The position numbers and the translations under genes were made by a program. This document shows, piece by piece, positions 1 to 12,128 of a DNA stretch of 64,000 nt (its first letter is position 1; the number at the start of each line of letters is the position of its first letter). The DNA lies in NCBI RefSeq assembly GCF_008728515.1, contig NC_044984.1, positions 85,891,277-85,955,276 on the forward strand, written 5' to 3'. Under the pieces are notes generated by a model that saw only the letters and a program-made list of their open reading frames with translations, did not search any database and was not told the DNA's origin. The stretch comes from Papio anubis (Eukaryota; Chordata; Mammalia; Primates; Cercopithecidae).

Positions 1-145
1 AGGGATAGCATTACGAGTAATACCTAATGTAGATAACAGGTTGATGGGTACAGCAAACCGTCATGGCACGTATGTATCTATGTAACAAACCTGCACGTTC
101 TGCACATGTATCCCAGAAGTTAAAGGACAATTAAAAAAAAAAAAA
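1..145 (+). mobile_element. L1PA LINE-1 3' end (truncated by window start)
   Basis: This is the last part of a primate L1PA 3' UTR. It has the typical block running from the 'agggatagcatta' motif through 'cctgcacgttctgcacatg' to the 'cccagaagttaaag' terminus, followed by an A-tract of about 14. The element continues to the left of the window, so its length and left target-site duplication cannot be judged. It has no coding capacity here. The family assignment rests on remembered consensus. Confidence 0.9.
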
Positions 146-299
146 GAGCTTTAAAGAATCTACTACTTAGAATGTCAAAGTTACACCAATATTTTTGACA
201 GCATTTTCAAGAGTGTGGGGGAAAAGTACAGAATTTCTGGAGAGTAGATTGCAAATTCACATCATAGTCTTAAAACTCATTAGCTGTTTGACCTGTAAT

Positions 300-1790
300 T
301 GCTCTTTAACTTTTTAAAATTTTTGTCCCTCTGGTTGCCTTTCAATATTTCACTCCATGATTTTCAGCATTTGCTTATGATGTCACTAAATGTGGTTTTC
401 TTTTTATTTATACTATGTGGTGCCTGTATATCATTTTGAATTTATGGCTTGGTATCTTTAATCACATTTGAGGAATTCTCAGCCAGTATTTCTTCAACAA
501 TTGCCTCTTTGGTTAAACATGTTCGACATTACCCTTGTACTTTACATGTCTCGCATGCTCTTCTCTGTATAATTTTTCTCCTTGTGCAGTGTGAGGTTTG
601 AAACAACTAGGTCATTTTCATACCCTGCAACAATTTCATGAGAAACGCTTTGCCTTTCTCATGGTAAATATACACAATGCAATAGTATTCAACTACAAAA
701 AGGAAAGAAATCCTGTCATTTGAAATTACATGGTTGAATATGAAGACATTATATTAAGTCAAATAAACCAGACACAATTGAAAGTATCTGGATACTTTTT
801 ATTACTCTATCATCCATATTTACTAATTCCTTTGTGTTCTGAGTTGTGATTTCTAATTTGCTAATAAACTACTCTAATGAATTCTTAATCCAAGACACTA
901 GTATGTTTTAATATAGAATTTCCATTTGACAAGGTTTCTTTTTAACAGATTCTAGGTTTATGCTGAAGTTTCCCATTCTTTCCTCTATTTTCTTGAATTG
1001 TATAAATGTACTTATTTTAAAGTCTCTTATAACTTCAATACCTGATTTATCTGCAAGTCTGTTTCAATTGTCCGTTTTTCTCCTGTTTTGTTCAGTTGGT
1101 CCTGAATCTTAACATGCCTTTAGTTTTTAATTTGATACTTAAAATGATAGGGTTTTTGAAAATTGTGTGAGCGCTGAAAAACGTATTCCTCTAAAGAGGA
1201 TTATGTTTTCTTGTGGAAGACAGATATAATATTACAGTATCACCTTAGTCCCTGCCTAAGTTGATTTTCTTTCTTTTTTTTTAAGGTTTGTATGTTTCCA
1301 TTTGGTCCTTATTATTCTGGCATGGCCCTTCTGGGAACTCGGTGAAAAGCCCTGTGTATTTACAAGTTCCTCTGAGTTGATAGAACTTGAACTCCAATCT
1401 CATTCCTTAACAGTAGGCAGATACTAAAATCTGCTCAATTCTTTTCCTCCCAGCTGCTGGTTTCTGTTGGTTTTCTTGCATGCATAATTAAGAATCCACC
1501 AATATCTTGCAGAGAATCAGTAGGATTTTAGGGCTCTCCTGAAGCTTCTTAGTCTTCGGGATATTGCCACTCAATTTGTACCTTCTGTTCCAGTTTCAAA
1601 CTCTGACTCTATCTCTTCAGTGCTGTAAGATTCTTTTCTGTTTGGACTCTATTCCCTCACATTGCAGAAAATTTCTAAGTACCCTCTACAGAAAAGTCAA
1701 CTAAATATAAAACTCCCCTAGTGCCCTTTCCTCCTTATAATGGTGTAGTTATTCTTGTCCCCGACTGCTTTGATTGTATGCCAGGGCCTT
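300..1790 (-). mobile_element. HAL1/L1M-like ancient LINE, antisense, interrupted
   Basis: The plus strand reads like the reverse complement of the ORF1/3' region of HAL1 or an old L1M element. Recognisable steps are the 'ttggtatctttaatca' and 'attctcagccagtatttcttc' blocks near 450-500, 'tagaatttccatttga' near 915, 'ctattttcttgaattgta' near 985 and 'ctgtttcaattgtc' near 1060. It is heavily diverged with many stops. A fragment of a younger L1 splits it at about 661-776. The edges are approximate and the right part, after 1300, is the weakest. Confidence 0.6.
661..776 (+). mobile_element. Short L1 ORF2 3'-end fragment
   Basis: About 115 bp match the C-terminal coding part of L1 ORF2, the stretch with 'aaatcctgtcatttga' and 'acattatattaagtcaaataa'. 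It sits in plus orientation inside antisense HAL1-like sequence. It is nearly the same as 4303-4418 in the L1MA copy downstream, including private-looking variants. No poly-A tail or target-site duplication is evident, so this is either a fragment left by a deletion or a local duplication. Confidence 0.7.
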
Positions 1791-1792
1791 CA

Positions 1793-1837
1793 AATTATTA
1801 AATGAACAAGAACATATCTTGTTCATCTTTAATAATT
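1793..1837. repeat. Inverted repeat / hairpin, 19-bp arms with 2-nt bulge
   Basis: The left arm 1793-1811 and the right arm 1817-1837 are reverse complements across 19 positions. The right arm carries a 2-nt insertion, and the loop is 5 nt (1812-1816). The stem is AT-rich. At 45 nt it is shorter than a typical pre-miRNA. It lies at the junction between the HAL1-like block and unassigned sequence. Confidence 0.8.
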
Positions 1838-2189
1838 ATAACAGCAGGAAACTTAGCCTGATAAAAGTCACTCCATTCATAACTGGAACTCTAATTCTAG
1901 AAAAGAAATTAATTAAAGAAAATAATTATTGATGTGACCAAGGTTTAGCTACATGTATAATCTACAACAGCAATTTTTATATCAGTAAAAATTGGCAACA
2001 ACCTATAGGTCTGACAACATGGCATTATTTAAATAAATTATGATTTATCCACTGTAAATCAGAATTGCTCCCAACATTAAGGGCTTAACTGAGGTCATGA
2101 ATTAAAAATGTAACCAAGCACTGTGTGTGTCTGTGTGTTTTCCTCCAGTCTTGTTTACTCTACAGGTGCAAACATAACTTAAATTTATC
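1838..2189. other. Unassigned AT-rich spacer with faint L1 similarity
   Basis: There is no gene. The part near 1965-2080 weakly resembles the end of an old L1M ORF2 (the 'aattggcaacaaccta' and 'taaataaattatg' motifs), but the match is too degraded for a firm call. A short TG-rich run lies near 2122-2140. Confidence 0.4.
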
Positions 2190-4840
2190 ACATTGATCCC
2201 AACCAATGTCTACAGAAATCAATAAATGTGATGCATTACATTAATAGAATGAAGGACAACAATCCTCTGATCATTTCAATAAATGCAGAAAAAGCATCTG
2301 GCAAAATTCAACATCCAGGTCAGGTGCAGTGGCTCATGGATGTAATCCCAGCACTTTGGGAGGCCAAGGCAGGTGAATTGCTTGAGCCCAGAAATTCAAA
2401 GGCAGTCTGGACAACATGGTGAAACCCTGTCTCTACAAAGAAGAATACAAAAATTAGGCAGGTGTGGTGGCATTTGCCTGCAATCCCAGATACTCAGGTG
2501 ATTGAGGTGAGAGGATCACCTGATTCCAGAGAGATTGAGGCTGCAGTGAGCCATAATCATGTCACTGCACTCTAGCCTGGGAGATAGAGTGAGACCCTAT
2601 CTCAAAAGTAAAAATAAAAATAAAAATAAAAATAAAAATAAATAAATACAAAATTAAAAACCCTTCATGATAGAAAATGTTTAACAATTTAGATATAGAG
2701 GGAATGTAGCTCAACAAAGTAAAGGCCATATATGACAAACCCACAGTTAACATTATATTGAATGGGGAGATGTTGAAAACTTTTTCTCTAAAATCTGGAA
2801 CAAAATAGGGATGCCCACTTTCACTGCTTCTATTCAACATGATACTGGAGGTTCTAGCCAGAGCAATAAGACAAGACAAAGAAATAAAAAGCATCCAAAT
2901 CAGAAAGGAAGAAATTAACTTGCCCCTGTTTGCAAACGGCATGATCTTACATATAGATAACACTAAAGATTTCATTAAAAAAAGTTAGAAGTAACAAATT
3001 TAATAAAGTTGGAGGATACAGAATCAACATACAAAAATCAGCTGTGTTTTTATACACTGAATAAAATTTTATACAGTGAATTATCTGAAAAAGAAATCAT
3101 GAAAACTATTATGTTTATAATAGGAGATGTATTTTTTAAAAATTAAATAATTAGTAATAAATTTAACCAAGAAGGTAAAAGATATCTATATCAAAAACTG
3201 TGAAACACCAATGAAAATAATTGAAGAAGGGGCACAAATAAATGAAAAGATATCACCTGTTCATGGATTAGAAAAATTAATAACGTTGAAATGTCTTTAC
3301 TTCCCAAAATAGCATGACGTTGGCATAAAAACAGACACACAGACCAATGGAACAGAATAGAGAGCCCAGAAATAAATCCATGCATTTACAGTTAGTTAAT
3401 TTTTGAGAAAGATTCCAAGAATATGTAATGGGGTAAACACAGTTTGCTCAATAAATAGTATGGGGAAAACTAGATATCCATATGAAGAAAAATGAAATTA
3501 GAACTTTATCTCTAACCATATACAAAAATTAACACAATAAATTAATTACTTTAAAATCCCAAACTATAAAATTAATAGAATAAGTCAGAGAAGAAAAGAT
3601 CCATGACATTGGTCTGGACAATGATATTCTGTCTACGAATTCAAAAGCTCAGGCAACAAAAGTAAAAAGAGACTAATAGAATCATATTAAACTATAAAGT
3701 TTCTACACAGCAAAGAAAACAACAGAATGAAGGGACAGCTTACAGAATGGGAGAAAATATTTGCAAACTATACACCTGATAAGGGTTTAATATCTAAAAT
3801 GTATAAGAAACTCTAAATCCATAGCAATAAAACAAATATCCAATAAAAAATGAGCAAAGAACTTGAATAGACATTTCTCAAAAAAGATATATATAAAGGG
3901 TCAACAGATATTTTTCAAATGCTCACTATTACTAATCATCAGAGAAATGCAAATCAAAACCACAGCAAGATACCATCTCACTCTTGTTAAAATGACTCTT
4001 ACCAAAAAGACAAAAAAAATAATGTGTTGGAAAGGATGTAAAGAAAAGGGAACCCTTGCACAATGTTGATGGGAATGTAAATTAACACAGCCATTGTGGA
4101 AAACAGTATGGAGCATCCTCAAAAAATTAAAATACATAGAAAAATCTATTGTTCTCACTACAGAATATATATCAAAAGGAAACAAAATCATTATGTTGAA
4201 AAGATATCCACACACACTTTCACATTTATTGCAGCACCATTCACAATACTTAAGATATGGAATCAGCCTAAGTGTCCATCAGTGAATAAATGGATAAAGA
4301 AAATGGTAAATATACACAATGGAATACTATTCAACTGCAAAAAGGAAAGAAATCCTGTCATTTGAAGCAACATGGTTGAACCTGGAAGACATTATGTTAA
4401 GCGAAATAAACCAAGCACAGAAAGACAAATACCACATAATGTCACTTACATATGGAGTCTAAAAAAGTTAATATCCTAGAATTAGAAGGAGAATGGTGGT
4501 TACTAAAGCCTGAAGTGTTTAGGAGGGAAGGAGGCTAAGGAATTGTAGGTAAAAGGATACATATGTACAGTTAGGTACGAGAACAAGTTCAAGAGATCTG
4601 TTGTACAGTATGGTAGTTATAGTTAATGACAACATATTGTATTTTTGAAAATGCTAAGTGTGGATGTTAAGTGTTCCTACCACAAAAATAACTATGTGAA
4701 GTAATACATTTGTTAAGTATCCAGATTTAACCATTTTGCAATGTATATGTACTTTAAAACATCATGTTGCACATGATAAATACACACAATTGTATATGTT
4801 AGTTTAAAAATATAAAGGTTACACACTAGATACTTAAAAA
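2190..4840 (+). mobile_element. 5'-truncated L1MA-type LINE-1, split by an Alu
   Basis: The sequence starts within the reverse-transcriptase region of L1 ORF2. It runs through the ORF2 C-terminus ('gggatgcccactttcactgct' region near 2810, 'tgcaaatcaaaaccacag' near 3945) into a 3' UTR with the L1MA-type ending near 4735-4830 ('aaaacatcatgttgcaca'). The reading frame is destroyed by many stops and indels, so no protein can be made. An Alu occupies 2316-2648 and the L1 resumes directly after it. The class is secure; the subfamily is a judgement from the 3' UTR. Confidence 0.88.
2316..2648 (+). mobile_element. Full-length Alu (AluJ/S type) with TAAAA tail
   Basis: This is a dimeric Alu with both arms present: the 'caggtgcagtggctca' start, 'aatcccagcactttgggag', a middle A-rich linker, and 'cactgcactctagcctggg'. 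The 3' tail is a run of AAAAT units (2604-2648), a microsatellite born from the poly-A tail. It is inserted in the L1MA. Many CpG positions have decayed, so this is an older copy. Confidence 0.93.
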
Positions 4841-5261
4841 AAAATGCACAATGAGAACATATTTTGCCCAGGGTAGGCTGAGATAAAACTAAAAACAAAA
4901 TGTCAGCTTTATCACATTAAAATATATTCATACATTCATTTTATGTATTTATTTTTTCTTCCAACTTTTATTTTAGGTTTGGGGGAGGTACATTTGTGGA
5001 CTTGTTATATGGGTAAATTGCACTTCCACCCTCAAGTAGGCCCTGGTGTCTGTTGTTCCCTTCTTTGTGTTTACGTGTACTCAATGTTTAGCTCCCACTT
5101 ACAAGTGAGAACATGCACTATTTGGTTTTCTGTTCCTGCATTAATTTGCTTAACTCAGGAACAGAAAATCAAAGACTGTATTTTCTTTATCCAGTGGGCT
5201 GTTGACGGGCATTTAGGTTGACTCCACATCTTTGTGATTGTGAATAGTGCTGTGATGAACG

Positions 5262-5293
5262 TGTGTATGTGTGTGCGTGCGTGCGTGTGTGTC
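5262..5293. repeat. TG/TGCG microsatellite
   Basis: An alternating TG tract with interspersed GTGC units lies at the left junction of the truncated Alu with the antisense L1. It is a simple repeat and has no coding meaning. Confidence 0.85.
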
Positions 5294-5297
5294 TTTA

Positions 5298-5554
5298 GGG
5301 AGGCCGAGGCAGGCAGATCACGAGGTCAGGAGCTTGAGAATAGCCTGACCAACATGGTGAAACCCTGTCTGTACTAAAAATAGAAAAACTAGCCAGGCGT
5401 GGTGGCACACGCCTGTAATTCCAGCTACTCAGAAGGCTGAGGCAGGAGAGCAGCTTGAACCTGTGGTGCCGGAGGTTGCAGGAACAGAGATCGCCACTGC
5501 ACTCCAGCCTGGCACAGAGCACGACTCTGTCTCAAAAAAAAAAAAAAAAAAAAA
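5298..5554 (+). mobile_element. 5'-truncated Alu
   Basis: This Alu begins at 'gggaggccgaggcaggc', so the first 40-50 bases of the consensus are missing. It continues through both arms to 'cactgcactccagcctgg' and an A20 tail. It interrupts the antisense L1, whose sequence resumes at 5555. The right arm carries local changes ('ctgtggtgccggagg'). Confidence 0.93.
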
Positions 5555-6010
5555 GTTGTATTCCTTTGGATATATACCCAGTAATGGGATTGCTGGGTCC
5601 AATGGTAGTTCTGTTTTAGGTTCTTTGAGAAATCTCCAAACTGCTTTCCACAGTGGCTGAGCTAGTTTTAGTTTACATTATCATCCGCAATGGCCAAAAG
5701 CTTTTAAAAAAATGTTTCACATCTCTTTTTTTTAGTTTTTTTAGTTTTACAGAATAATAATAGCCGTTCTGACTGGTGTCAGATAGTATCTTATTTTGGT
5801 TTTGATTTGCATTCTCTAATGATCAGTGATGTTAAACATTTTTTTACATGCTTTTTGGCCATGTGTATGTCTTCTTTTGAGAAGTCTCTGTTCATGTCCT
5901 TTGTCCATTTTTCACATTGCTTGTTGCTTTGTTTAAGTTCCTTACCGAGGCTCAATTATAGACCATTATTAGATGCATAATTTGCAAATACTTTATCATT
6001 TTCTTAAGGT

Positions 6011-8029
6011 TCTCTGTAAACTAACTTGCAATAATCCAAAGCATTTTCAGATGGTTTAATTCTGTTTTAAATAATGAATATCACTTATAAACTCTCAAGA
6101 ATTGATTTATGCTATTTGAATTCAAGACATCTATACATAATTGAATATTGACTTTACATATATGTATATGTTTAATTTAATGGATATTGATAAACTGTTT
6201 ACTACAGGCTTAAAGAATTCAGTTTAATGGATAGTGCTAATTTTTCAGAACTAATTTTTAAAATAAAGTTATAATGGGAAATTAAAAAAAAAGGAGATAA
6301 AGTGAGAGATAGAAGCAAGAATGTATTTGAGAACATAAGAGAGCTCAAAGATCTCTGGGAGGACCAGAGTAGTAAGAACGGGGCTACACGCCTATGAATG
6401 GCTTCAAAAATCATACTCAGAATTGCTCCATGTAGACAACACAGCTGACACCTCTTGGCAGGGATGCTGTTGCTGATCCCCCTGATACCACCAATATTTG
6501 ACACTGGATGTTACCGCTAGAAACATCACTGCTGTTTCTAAACTGGAAACAGCTTCGACCACTGTAGCAACTCATTCCTGAGAGATTCTGTAATTGTTCC
6601 TTAATGGCTATGACTCCTTTTAGAAACAGGTAAGTACTTCCAAAAACCAACTCTTTGTAGGTAGTTTACGTAGTTGGAGGGCAAACATCACGTCCTTGGT
6701 TATCAATAATTCTGCATGTAATTCAGGATTGTATGCATAAATTATTTAGCTTTTAATTCTCTGAGCCATCTGAGACTGGCACGAGAGGATGCTCACCATG
6801 GAGCATTCTTCTCTTCCATCCTGCCTGTTTAAAAGACTGCATTCTGCAGATGTAACTTTCTGTGCATGATTCTGCATTTAGCCCAATCTTCTCTCCTTCT
6901 TAAGTTTTGATGGCCAAACTGGGTTCAAACAATGAGTTATCAGATTCTCCGCCTCAGTCTAGCTGTAGGCTATGTAATTTGGTAAATGGGCCATCTTTTT
7001 TTTTTTTTTTAATATTCAGGCGCAGACATTGCCTTTTGGAAACCTTTCATTTCCCTTTATGATACACATTAAATTTAGCAGCCCTTTCACATATTTTGGA
7101 TATTTTATTTGTTTGCTGCTGTACATTTCAACTCTGTGACAGCACTTGGAGACTATAGAGTACCCCATAACCATTTTAATAACATTTTATAACACTCCAT
7201 ATAATTACTGAATAAATCAGCTCTCTTCCTAGTTTTTTTAAGAGATTCCATTTGAATTTCTATCGCTTATTCTTCTGATGCTTTAATGTAACTGCCTAGA
7301 AAAAAAGAGTGAAGTTGCCATCTTTGTTATGATTATGAAACCACTAAAGTAGCCAATTAATAAAATTTTTTGAGCTGAACTAGTAGACATGCAATAACAA
7401 TGCTAAATGGCTGTCTGTAGGATATGTCTAGGGACAAATACATTTATATCTGTAATCAAAAATTAACATGACTGATCATTGAATTATGCATTTTTCTTTA
7501 CTTTTATCTATCCTTAAGGAGGAAAATAAAATGGGCCCTCAATATTCCAATTGTTCAGTATTACTAACAGTGAGACTATGTGGATAAGAAGTTTAATACA
7601 AAATTTTTGTACCCTGCACAAATGGGAATTTGGGGGATCTGTATTTGGGGTTTATAACTTTCCTCTAACTATATAACAACAAATTGTCAAACTAAATTCA
7701 TCATCAAGCAATCTGGAGACTGTTTACTCTGCCTTTAATTTTGTGAAGTCTGATGGAAGCCAGAAAGAAACAAACCAGTAAAAACAATAAAATAAACCCG
7801 AAGAGGTTAGTTTAGTAAGGTAAGACTTGTACAGAAGAGGAAATCACAATTATGGTTATGGAATAAATATACCATGTTAATAATTTACCCATTAAAAAGA
7901 TATCTGATGGAAAACTACAGAAACATCATGGCTTAGCCATCAGACCCAGAAACAAGTTTCTCTTTGGATACAGTATGGTATTTGCCTTCTGTAAGAAGCA
8001 ACATGGAAGAACAAATCTCTTAAATTTAT
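6011..8029. other. No gene or clear repeat recognised
   Basis: This is AT-rich sequence without a supportable gene. The part at 6360-6650 is less AT-rich than its surroundings and ends in a splice-donor-like 'acag|gtaagt' at 6626-6635, but no acceptor, coding frame or known protein similarity goes with it. A T14 run lies near 6998-7011. The rest may be decayed repeat that I cannot name. Confidence 0.5.
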
Positions 8030-10480
8030 ATTCCCCTTAAGTGATTCTACTTTTGCCAAAACTTGGTATTGTCAAACTTTATATTTGGTTGTTCTGATGG
8101 GTCTGTAGCAATATTTAATTGTGGCTTTCATTTCCACTTCCTTGATTGCTAGAGAAATTGTTCTCCTTTTTATCTGTTTATTTGACTATGTTCTCTTCTA
8201 AAATATTTGTTCAAGGCTTGCATGATTTTCCATTTGGTTACCTTTCTCCTTACCCCTGTGTAGGGGTTCTTTACGAATCTTGAATATAAAATCTATGGCA
8301 GTTATATGTATTGCATTTTCTCTCACTCTTTGGTTTACTTTTTGGCTTTCTACATGTTATCTTTTCTAAGCTGAATTTCTTATTTTTAACTAAAATTTGA
8401 AAATATTTTCTTCTATCATTAATTACTTTTGTATCCTCTTTAAGAAATTCTCCATTTCAAGGTCTGTAAAATGGTGTCTCATACAATTATTTAGAAGCAT
8501 TGTTTTGTTCTTCACATTTGGAAATTTAAATGTACCTGAAATAGATATTTATTAGTGCTGTGAGATGAATGCTATTTTTAAAAATACAGCTATCTAAGTA
8601 TTCCAGCAGCATTTGTTGAAAAGAGCATGTAACATTAACTTTGTAACAGATAAAGCATCCCTAAATATTTGGTTCTGTTTTTGGACTCATTGTTTTTCTT
8701 TGGGCAGTTTACATTTTTTTTTTGCATCAATATCACATTGTATTAGTGAAACTTCTTAAACCTTAATGATGGCTAAAGCTAGTCCTTTATTGTTATTACT
8801 GTTTAAGAGTGCATTGGCAATTTTTATTTTTTATAAAATTTAGAATATTTGTCATATTTCTTGTAAAATTTTTCCTGGCGTTACATTAGATTTTAATATC
8901 AACTTGAATAAAATAGATATATTTGCAATAATGAATCTTCCAAGCCATGAACATGGTATGTCCCTCCACTTATTTTTGTGTTCTTTAATTTATCTCAATA
9001 ATATTTTGTAGTTTTCAGTGACAAGGTCTTGCACGTTTTTTTAAGTTATAGTTAGTAACTTGAGATTATTGGGTGATCTTTTAAACAGTACCTCTTTGTA
9101 GGTAAGAAGTATTGAATTATATCATATCTACAGGAAAGGAAAAATTCATACGTCCACAGCTCTATGAATATTTACAAACCCATACACTTTTGTAATAGGC
9201 AAGCAGATCAAGAAACAGAACATAAGCAGCAGCCCGGCAGTCCCCATCAAGTCCCATTTTAGGCAGTATCATGATTTCTAAAACAAAAATAATTTTGCTT
9301 GTTTAAAGTTTACATAAATGGAATCTTACATTATATATAGTATCTTGTGTCTGGATTTTGTCCCCCAAGGTTTATTTGTAAGATTTCTTCATGCTCTTGT
9401 TTTAGTTTATTTATTCTCATAAAAATATAGTATTTTGTTAAATAAATACATCATAATTTATTATCCAAATCACTATTTACAGACATTTCAGTCATCTCAC
9501 ATTTTTAGCCATTATGAATACGGCTGCTATGAACATTGAGGTTTTCCTGTTTGGATCTTGGTCTTGAGGGTATTTCTTTTGACTGTCAGGAATAATGTTA
9601 TTTAGAGATTTTTACATGTCTTTTAGTGAATACAAATGTCCTTTCGTTGGACATATACCTAAGAGTAGAATACTATATCATAGATTATGCATATATGTAC
9701 CTTTAGCCCACACTTCTAAACTGCTTTCCAAAGTGGCTCTGCCGATTTGCATTCCCACCAATAACATATGAGATTTGCAATATCCTTTCTCAGTATCCTT
9801 GTCAAAACTCCATAGTGTACGCCTTTTTAAATCTTAGCCATCCTAGTAGGTATATAGTGGTATTTCATTGTGATTTTAATTTTATTTTCTTAAAGACTAG
9901 TAGTGTTAAGCAACTTTTTATTTATTTATTACTCAATTATTTTACTTTATTATGAAGTGTCTTTTCAAGCATTTTAAACACTTACTATTAGCTTGGTTAC
10001 ATTTTAAATTGATTTGTAAAAGTTTATATATATATAATATAAATATATATATATTCAGAATAGGAACCATTTGTTAACTATATATTTTGAAAATATTTTC
10101 TCTCACTTTGTGGCTTTTCTTTTTCCTTAAGAATTTCTTTTGACAAATGGATTTTCAATTTTATTGTAACTTTATGAATTTTTCTTTATAGTTAGGGTTA
10201 TTATTTACTATTTAAGAAATTTATGATCACCTCAAGCTTAAAAGACATTCCTTATGCTTTCTTTTAAAAGCCTTATTGTTTTACTTTTGCTTTTCACTTT
10301 TATACTCCATTTAGAATTAAGTTTTGTGAATAGTGATGGTTATTGAAAATACCCAACTTTCCAGTGCACTGCATTTAAATCAGGTAGCTGCATATGCATA
10401 GTTCTGTTTTTGCCTTCTCTATTCTGGTAAGCTGGCAAATGTCGAACTATATTAATTGCTCTAGGATCTGTATTGATTAT
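8030..10480 (-). mobile_element. Ancient L1M LINE sequence, antisense (probably two pieces)
   Basis: The plus strand matches complements of old L1 3' regions. The first block, about 8030-9070, includes 'ttccaagccatgaacatggt' near 8939. A second block, about 9080-10480, starts with complement-of-3'-UTR sequence ('agatcaagaaacagaacata' near 9208). It passes 'gccattatgaatacggctgc' near 9508 and 'aaactgctttccaaagtgg' near 9718 and ends in upstream ORF2 complement near 10430. The restart of 3'-end-like sequence near 9100 suggests two insertions or a rearranged one. All frames are broken. Confidence 0.75.
10023..10056. repeat. TA-rich simple repeat
   Basis: A short alternating TA tract with small interruptions lies inside the antisense L1M block. 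Confidence 0.85.
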
Positions 10481-10650
10481 TATTTTTCTTCCTGAGATTC
10501 ATCCTGGATATTTTTTAGCTTCTCTTTCACTCCAACAATCCCCTTTTTACTTAGCTCTAACCTGTTAAATCCATTTCCAGAGTTCTTAATTTTAATTCTT
10601 CATTTTTAAATTCCTTTTAAAAAGAAAAGAAATATCTTTTCTTTTCTTTA

Positions 10651-11042
10651 ATGTGGCACATATATACCAGGGAATACTATGCAGCCACAAAAAAAGAATG
10701 AGTTCATGCCCTTTACAGGTACATGGGTGAAGCTGGAAGCCATCTTTCTCAGCAAGCTAATACAAGAACAGAAAACCAAACGCCGCATGTTCTCAGCCAT
10801 AAGTGGGAATTGAACAATGAGAACACACGGACACAGGGAGGGGAACATCACACACCGGGGCCTATCAGGGGATGGGAAGCAAGGGGAGGGAGAGCATTAA
10901 GACAAATACCTAATGCACGTGGGGCTTAAAACCTAAATGACAGGTTGATAGGTGCAGCAAACCACCATGGCACATCTATACCTATGTAACAAACCTGCAC
11001 GTTCTGCACATATACCCTAGAACTTAAAGTCAAATAAAAAAA
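10651..11042 (+). mobile_element. Short 5'-truncated L1PA copy
   Basis: This is a 390-bp L1 3' end. It begins at the ORF2-end motif 'atgtggcacatatatacc' and runs through 'gggaattgaacaatgagaac' and the G-rich 3' UTR block to 'cctgcacgttctgcacat' and a short A-tail. It is well preserved compared with the L1M around it, so it is a primate-age insertion. A clear target-site duplication was not found. Confidence 0.93.
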
Positions 11043-11139
11043 TCTCGATAATCCTATTTATCTCCATCAACACAATAAGCAGTTTTTCTTTAAAACATGT
11101 CTGACAACTGCAAATACCGGTTCCTCTTTTTCTTCTTTT

Positions 11140-11287
11140 GTTCGTTGTTTTTTGCTTGTTTGTTTCTCTTGAGACCATTTTTCACTTTATCACCCATGCT
11201 AGTCTCAAATATCTAGGCTCAAGACATCTTTCTGCCTCAGACTCCCAAGTCACTGGGATTACAAGCACGAGCCACCATGTCCCCTGA
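11140..11287 (-). mobile_element. Old Alu monomer (FLAM/FRAM-like), antisense
   Basis: The plus strand shows the complement of a single Alu arm. There is a T-rich stretch, then 'cttgagaccatttttcac', 'cacccatgctagtctcaa', 'ctcccaagtcactgggat' and 'acaagcacgagccacc'. Only one arm, about 125 bp, is present, which fits the fossil monomers that predate dimeric Alu. Divergence is high. Confidence 0.75.
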
Positions 11288-11805
11288 AGCTCCTTTTTCT
11301 GCTCATTCTGGCTCATGCTGTCCAATCCCTTCATGTGTGTGGTTAAATTGCTTTGAGAACTGGATATTGTGTGTAAAATATCGAAGTCAAGGACGATGTT
11401 CTCTTTCTCCAGAAATGTTGGGCGTTTCTTTCTCTCAGAGGCCTGACTCTTTAAATCTATAATCTCTTTAATCTGATTTCAGAGATTGACATACTTCAAA
11501 ACTGGGCTTCCATCTTTGTGAGAACCAGATAACTTTCTAGTCAACCTTTGCACTGTGCATATTGCTTATACCCATCCTCACGGGTCTGCTGCCCCTATTT
11601 TCATATGGATCCCCACAAGGTGCTCCAATAATACCATTCAGTTTCCCAGATGTTCAGCAACTCTTTCAGAATCAGCAAATAGCCCCAGGGGAACAAGCAC
11701 CCTGAACACCAATTGTTTACCTGTGTACATCTCTATTTTCCTTCTGATCACAAACTATTCAATGATGATTTAGCATGCTAAGCCTTCAAGCAAATCATTT
11801 TGTTT
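11288..11805. other. Unassigned spacer
   Basis: No gene or repeat is recognised between the Alu monomer and the antisense AluY. The short open frames here have no recognisable product. Confidence 0.5.
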
Positions 11806-12128
11806 ATTTTTTTTTTCTTTCTTTCTTTCTTTCTTTTTTTTTTTTTTGTGACGGAGTCTCGCCCTGTCACCCAGGCTGGAGGGCAGTGGTGCGATCTCGG
11901 CTCACTGCAAGCTGTGCCTCCCGGGTTCACGCCATTCTCTTGCCTCAGCCTACCGAGTACCTGGGACGACAGGCGCCTGCCAACATGCCTGGCTAATTTT
12001 TTGTGTTTTCAGTAGAGAAGGGGTTTCACCGTGTTAGCCAGGATGGTCTCGATCTCCTGACCTCGTGATCTGCCCTCCTCGGTCTCCCAAAGTCCTGGAA
12101 TTACAGGTGTGAGCCACCGCACCCGGCC
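11806..12128 (-). mobile_element. AluY/AluS, full length, antisense
   Basis: The plus strand begins with a T/CTTT-rich tail complement (11806-11847). It then has 'gacggagtctcgccctgtca', both arms, the 'gtgttagccaggatggtc' and 'gatctcctgacctcgtgat' motifs typical of AluY or late AluS, and ends in 'gagccaccgcacccggcc'. It lacks the monkey-specific variants seen in the copy at 32974, so it is probably an older catarrhine insertion. Confidence 0.95.

Larger units (their letters stand above)
4935..6010 (-). mobile_element. L1 (L1PA/L1PB-like) 3' part, antisense, split by an Alu
   Basis: The plus strand is the complement of an L1 3' end. It shows 'gctcccacttacaagtgaga' near 5092, 'atatacccagtaatgggatt' near 5572, 'aaactgctttccacagtgg' near 5638, 'tcttttgagaagtctctgtt' near 5872 and 'cattattagatgcataattt' near 5963. 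The body is interrupted by a truncated Alu at 5298-5554. The segment near 5140-5200 departs from the expected order and may hold a small rearrangement. No intact frame remains. Confidence 0.87.

Noticed and set aside
2562..2975. 137-codon minus-strand frame
   Set aside because: It is the antisense strand of Alu tail plus L1MA ORF2, so it is a shadow of repeat sequence.
6360..6635. Possible exon with a consensus donor 'acag|gtaagt'
   Set aside because: No plausible acceptor with polypyrimidine tract, no long frame continuing across it, and no protein similarity. Single donor matches are common by chance.
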